Assembly: GCF_007833165.1 (NCBI RefSeq)
Contig: NZ_VOBQ01000010.1
Coordinates: 1-64,000, forward strand
Origin: Caenimonas sedimenti
Lineage (GTDB): Bacteria; Pseudomonadota; Gammaproteobacteria; Burkholderiales; Burkholderiaceae_C
Direction: 5' to 3'
DNA: 64,000 bases
Shown here: positions 61,124 through 64,000 of the stretch, piece after piece
Layout of the letters: each line of letters starts with the position of its first letter
Numbering within the stretch: the stretch's first letter is position 1
Made by a program: the position numbers and the translations under genes
Notes under the pieces: generated by a model
What the model was told of the DNA's origin: nothing
Seen by the model: only the letters and a program-made list of their open reading frames with translations
Database searches by the model: none

Positions 61124-61932
61124 CAGACAACGCGGGCACGCCCGTGCCGCGGCTCAGGCAGGTTGCCGCACCCGCGCGGCCCTCGGCCGCATCGAACGCA
61201 CTGGTGTTCGGCTGGCGCGCCATGCTCAAGTTCAAGCACCTGCCCGAGCAGATGTTCGACCTGGTCATGACGCCGATCATGTTCACGCTGCTGTTCACGT
61301 TCGTGTTCGGCGGGGCGCTCGCCGGTTCCCCGCGCGAGTACCTGCAGGTCTTCCTGCCCGGCATCCTGGTGCAGACCGTGGTGTTCAATTCGGTGTACTC
61401 GGGCATGGGCCTGGCGACCGACATGGACAAGGGCCTGTTCGACCGCTTCCGTTCCCTGCCGATCTGGCCCCTGGCACCATTCGCCGGGCTGATGGTGGGC
61501 GACGTCCTGCGCCACCTCATCGCCGGCAGCATCATCCTCACGATCGGGCTGATCCTGGGCTACCGGCCCGGCGCCGGCGTGCCGGGCGTGCTCGCGGGCT
61601 TCGCGCTGCTGATTGCCATCGGCTTCGGCATGGGCTGGATCTTCATCGTGATCGGCCTCACGGTGCGCACGCCGATGACGGTGATGACGCTCGGCTTCAG
61701 CTTCATGTTCCCGCTGGTCTTCGCATCGAACATCATGGTCGACCCGTCCACCATGCCTGGCTGGCTGCAGGCGGTGGTTCAGGTGAACCCCGTCTCGCTG
61801 ATGACGACGGCCGCGCGCGGGCTGATGGCCGGCAGCGCGACGGCGCAGCAGGTCCTGCTGGCACTCGTGGCGCCTGCCGTGCTCACGCTGCTGCTCGCGC
61901 CCGTGACGCTGAGGCTCTACCGCCGCAAGTGA
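61120..61932 (+). CDS. ABC-2 type permease, DrrB type
   Basis: The 270-residue membrane protein has about six helices: MFTLLFTFVFGGA near residue 50, GILVQTVVFNSVYSGMGLATD, and the ABC-2 signature region FMFPLVFASNIMVDPSTMPGWLQ (about 190-212). It overlaps the DrrA-type gene by four bases, so the exporter half-molecules are made together. No dedicated regulator is visible beside it. Confidence 0.9.
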   Translation: MTDNAGTPVPRLRQVAAPARPSAASNALVFGWRAMLKFKHLPEQMFDLVMTPIMFTLLFTFVFGGALAGSPREYLQVFLPGILVQTVVFNSVYSGMGLATDMDKGLFDRFRSLPIWPLAPFAGLMVGDVLRHLIAGSIILTIGLILGYRPGAGVPGVLAGFALLIAIGFGMGWIFIVIGLTVRTPMTVMTLGFSFMFPLVFASNIMVDPSTMPGWLQAVVQVNPVSLMTTAARGLMAGSATAQQVLLALVAPAVLTLLLAPVTLRLYRRK

Positions 61933-62029
61933 GGCATCGCGGTCGAGGCGCGGCGGATGGGCCGGCCGCCACGTACCGGGGGAGGCGTCCTACAGCCTGA
62001 ATCCAGGATGCCGCAGAACATGGCCGGAA

Positions 62030-62812
62030 ATGCGTTCGCCGTCCACTGCCCCACCGCCCGACCGGAGCCGTGCCGAAGCCGGTTTTCCTCCATCGCCTGC
62101 GCTCCTGCTGCTCGACGGGCCGCGTGCCGCCGCCGAGGCCGGCCTGAGCCTGCTGGCCTGGCCCTGGCTGCGGGCCACGGCGCGCAGGGGCGACGGCCAT
62201 CCCGTCTTGCTGCTGCCGGGTTTCCTGGCCGGCGACGAACTCACGAGCCTGGCGCGCCGCTTCCTGCGCCGGCAGGGCTTCGCCCCGCACGGCTGGCATG
62301 CGGGCGTGAACTGGGGCCGGTGGGACGCATTGGACCTCGTCATCGCCCGCACCGAAGCGTTGGCGAACCAGGCGGGCCGCAAGGTGAGCCTGGTGGGGGC
62401 CAGCATGGGTGGGCTGTACGCGCGAGCCCTTGCGCGCCAGCGCCCCGAACTCGTGCGATGCATCGTGACCCTGGGCAGTGCCGCGCACCCGCCGCATCGC
62501 TCCAACCACGTCTGGCCCTGGTACGAGGCGCTCACGGGCCAGCCTGAGCGCACGATGCACGTGCCGTCGCCGATGCCGGTGCCGAGTACCTCGGTGTTCA
62601 GCCGCGTGGAAGGTTTTTCCAGCTGGCGGCCGTGTGTCCAGCCGGCGGGCCGCCAGCAGGAGAACGTCGGGATCGTCTCCAGCCACATGGGGATGGTGTG
62701 TCACCCGGCGACGCTGTACCTGCTGGCAGACCGGCTGGCGCAGCAGGAGGCGGCATGGAAAGCGTTCGAGCCGCCGGCGTTGCTGAGATCCTTCTACGAA
62801 GTGATCGCCTGA
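62030..62812 (+). CDS. Alpha/beta hydrolase, lipase-like
   Basis: The 260-residue protein contains VLLLPGFLAGDELTSLARRFL (cap strand and oxyanion), the nucleophile elbow VGASMGGLYARALAR (Ser at about residue 125) and a late His in SSHMGMVCHPATL. The layout resembles the GPI-inositol-deacylase/PGAP1-like and lecithin-acyltransferase-like lipases. No signal peptide. ATG 62030 lacks a strong ribosome site and the first ~20 residues are poorly conserved-looking, so the start is uncertain. The 97 bases before it contain no recognisable signal. Confidence 0.74.
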   Translation: MRSPSTAPPPDRSRAEAGFPPSPALLLLDGPRAAAEAGLSLLAWPWLRATARRGDGHPVLLLPGFLAGDELTSLARRFLRRQGFAPHGWHAGVNWGRWDALDLVIARTEALANQAGRKVSLVGASMGGLYARALARQRPELVRCIVTLGSAAHPPHRSNHVWPWYEALTGQPERTMHVPSPMPVPSTSVFSRVEGFSSWRPCVQPAGRQQENVGIVSSHMGMVCHPATLYLLADRLAQQEAAWKAFEPPALLRSFYEVIA

Positions 62813-62903
62813 TCCGGGCTTGTCGAGCTTCAACTTTCCAGACAAGAGGTTCACCGGCCGTTCACCCGGTTCGCCCAGAATGCCGCGACCGGGAGAGAAA
62901 ACC

Positions 62904-64000
62904 ATGATGCGCAACCGAAGCTGGATCTGGTGGACCGCGGCCACGCTGTTGCTGGCCTCGTGCGGCGGTGGGAGTGATGGCGGGGCACCGTCTCCAGCAC
63001 CGGTCCCCGCTCCCGCTCCCGCGCCCGTACCCGCACCTGTGCCTGTCCCAGCACCCGCTCCTGCACCCGTGCCCGTGCGCCAGGTCGGCTTGTCGGTGAT
63101 CGCCGGCGAGGAAGGCCCGCCCGGCAACGCCACCACCACCGACGGTACGGGCCGGGCCGCGGGGCTGGTCGCGCGTGCGATCGCGCTCGATGCCGACGGC
63201 CACGCGTGGGTTGGCGGTGGCACTTTTCTCGGTGGCCCGCTGCGGCGCGTGAGCCCCGCGGGCGTGGTCAGCACCCCGCCGGTGAACGGGCCCAGCGCCT
63301 GCAGCGGCGGCGCCGACGATCTCGCGGTGGCCGCGGACGGTTCGCTCTACTTCCTTGCGCAGGCCGGCTTGTGCAAGCGAAGTCCCGATGGCACCGCGTC
63401 GCTCACGGCACAGGTGCCCGACTGGCCAGCCGCGGTCGCCACGGGGCCCGCCGGCGAGGTCTACGTGGCCAACGGCACCGGGAGCCTCTATCGCCTTGGG
63501 GCCCAGGGACCCGAGGTCATCGCGGGCGGCTTCCAGCCCATCGTGTCGATCGCGGTCGACGCGGCGGGAACCATCTACGTGGCCGACTACGGCGGCGTCC
63601 ACGCGGTCAACGCGCGCGGCGAGCGGCGCCTGCTGGTGCAGCGTACGCCCACCGAGTTCATGCACCGGATGACGGTCGAGCCGGCCGGCAACCTCATCGC
63701 GGTGGCGGAAAACACGACCCCCGGGACGAGCCGCCCGCCCGTCCTGCGGCGGATCACCCCGGCCGGACAGGTCAGCCCCGTCGCGGGTGCCGACAACCTC
63801 TTCCGCTGGGGCACCAGCGTCGACGTCGCGGTGGACCGGCAGGGCAACATCCTCTATACCAGCGGGCAAGGCGTCGGCCGGCTGGCGTCCGACGGAACGC
63901 ACACCGCCGTCGCCGGGCACGGCTTGGCCGGCCCTCACGCGCCACTGGCCGAGACGCCGGTGGGCACGGATGCCTCCGGCGTCACCTGGACGCTGTCCGA
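62904..64000 (+). CDS. NHL/beta-propeller-like lipoprotein, truncated by the window end
   Basis: The frame is open to the last base (365 codons, no stop). The precursor has a lipobox LLASC (about residue 20) and a Pro-Ala-Val linker of about 34 residues (30-63). Repeated blades of an NHL or YVTN-like propeller follow (DALAV-type units: IALDADGHAWVGG, LAVAADGSLYFLA, VATGPAGEVYVAN, IAVDAAGTIYVADYGG, VAVDRQGNILYTS). The blade period is about 40-50 residues. GGGAGAGAAAA precedes ATG 62904, with ATG 62907 as alternative. Such lipoproteins are surface or periplasmic; ligand unknown. Confidence 0.82.
   Translation, partial: MMRNRSWIWWTAATLLLASCGGGSDGGAPSPAPVPAPAPAPVPAPVPVPAPAPAPVPVRQVGLSVIAGEEGPPGNATTTDGTGRAAGLVARAIALDADGHAWVGGGTFLGGPLRRVSPAGVVSTPPVNGPSACSGGADDLAVAADGSLYFLAQAGLCKRSPDGTASLTAQVPDWPAAVATGPAGEVYVANGTGSLYRLGAQGPEVIAGGFQPIVSIAVDAAGTIYVADYGGVHAVNARGERRLLVQRTPTEFMHRMTVEPAGNLIAVAENTTPGTSRPPVLRRITPAGQVSPVAGADNLFRWGTSVDVAVDRQGNILYTSGQGVGRLASDGTHTAVAGHGLAGPHAPLAETPVGTDASGVTWTLS

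Noticed and set aside
62994..63084. Tandem CCCGCTCCC-like repeats as a possible DNA satellite or CRISPR
   Set aside because: They encode the Pro-Ala-Val linker of the lipoprotein at 62904; there are no spacers and the period follows codons.

Overview
The window looks like chromosome of a high-GC betaproteobacterium of the order Burkholderiales, most likely family Comamonadaceae (Ramlibacter, Caenimonas or Variovorax-like). The reasons are the gene families (coupled metX-metW, amgK divergent from lptD-surA-ksgA, long NAD-glutamate dehydrogenase, MaeB, murU with speD), very GC-rich third codon positions, TAGAAT-like -10 boxes and REP-type palindromes with GTCAT/ATGAC edges. This is inference from gene content, not a database match. 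The first ~95 bases are G/C homopolymer and look like a sequencing or assembly artefact at a contig end. No tRNA, rRNA, CRISPR array, prophage or insertion sequence was recognised.

Layout. 139-4284: a SAM-II-type riboswitch with a terminator in front of metX-metW, then a rhodanese-ChrB/ChrA chromate pair. 4319-12575: hydroxypyruvate isomerase, a DUF421 membrane protein, DUF72, a small glycosyltransferase, an M20 peptidase, a lipase-like hydrolase, an MFS transporter, rsmE and amgK. 12644-17262: the outer-membrane and ribosome set lptD-surA-ksgA. 17273-18337: a secreted barnase-like RNase with its barstar and an overlapping 70-codon ORF. 18548-25925: divergent malic enzyme (maeB) and NAD-glutamate dehydrogenase.

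26073-44695 is the most interesting part. A tightly overlapped operon encodes a YqiJ-like membrane protein, flotillin, a zinc-ribbon protein, a 1707-residue coiled-coil AAA+ ATPase, a GT32-like glycosyltransferase and a phospholipase-D-fold protein. It converges on an RtcB RNA ligase and an HNH endonuclease. A ~0.6-kb stretch with two very small ORFs, a promoter and a strong terminator follows. Then comes a second rightward operon: an SPFH-SHOCT protein, a DUF4178 zinc-ribbon membrane protein, DUF350, a membrane aminopropyltransferase and a Tat-lipoprotein FAD oxidoreductase. The parts belong to families known individually from membrane-stress (PspA/flotillin), polyamine and RNA-repair contexts. 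Their combination suggests a membrane-surveillance and nucleic-acid-repair module.

44578-53584 holds central and housekeeping genes: pepP-enoyl-CoA hydratase-GFA, a duplicated-domain lipoprotein, a methyltransferase, murU-speD, transketolase and GAPDH. murU completes the peptidoglycan-recycling bypass begun by amgK at 11.5 kb. speD supplies the decarboxylated SAM that the membrane aminopropyltransferase at 41.5 kb would need if it is active.

53662-64000 is more accessory: secreted and cytosolic hydrolases, a DUF3703-like fragment, a YtkA/FixH-like lipoprotein with a MauG-type di-haem protein, an AraC regulator, a solute-binding lipoprotein, a nitroreductase, a DrrAB-type ABC exporter and an NHL-like lipoprotein cut by the window end.
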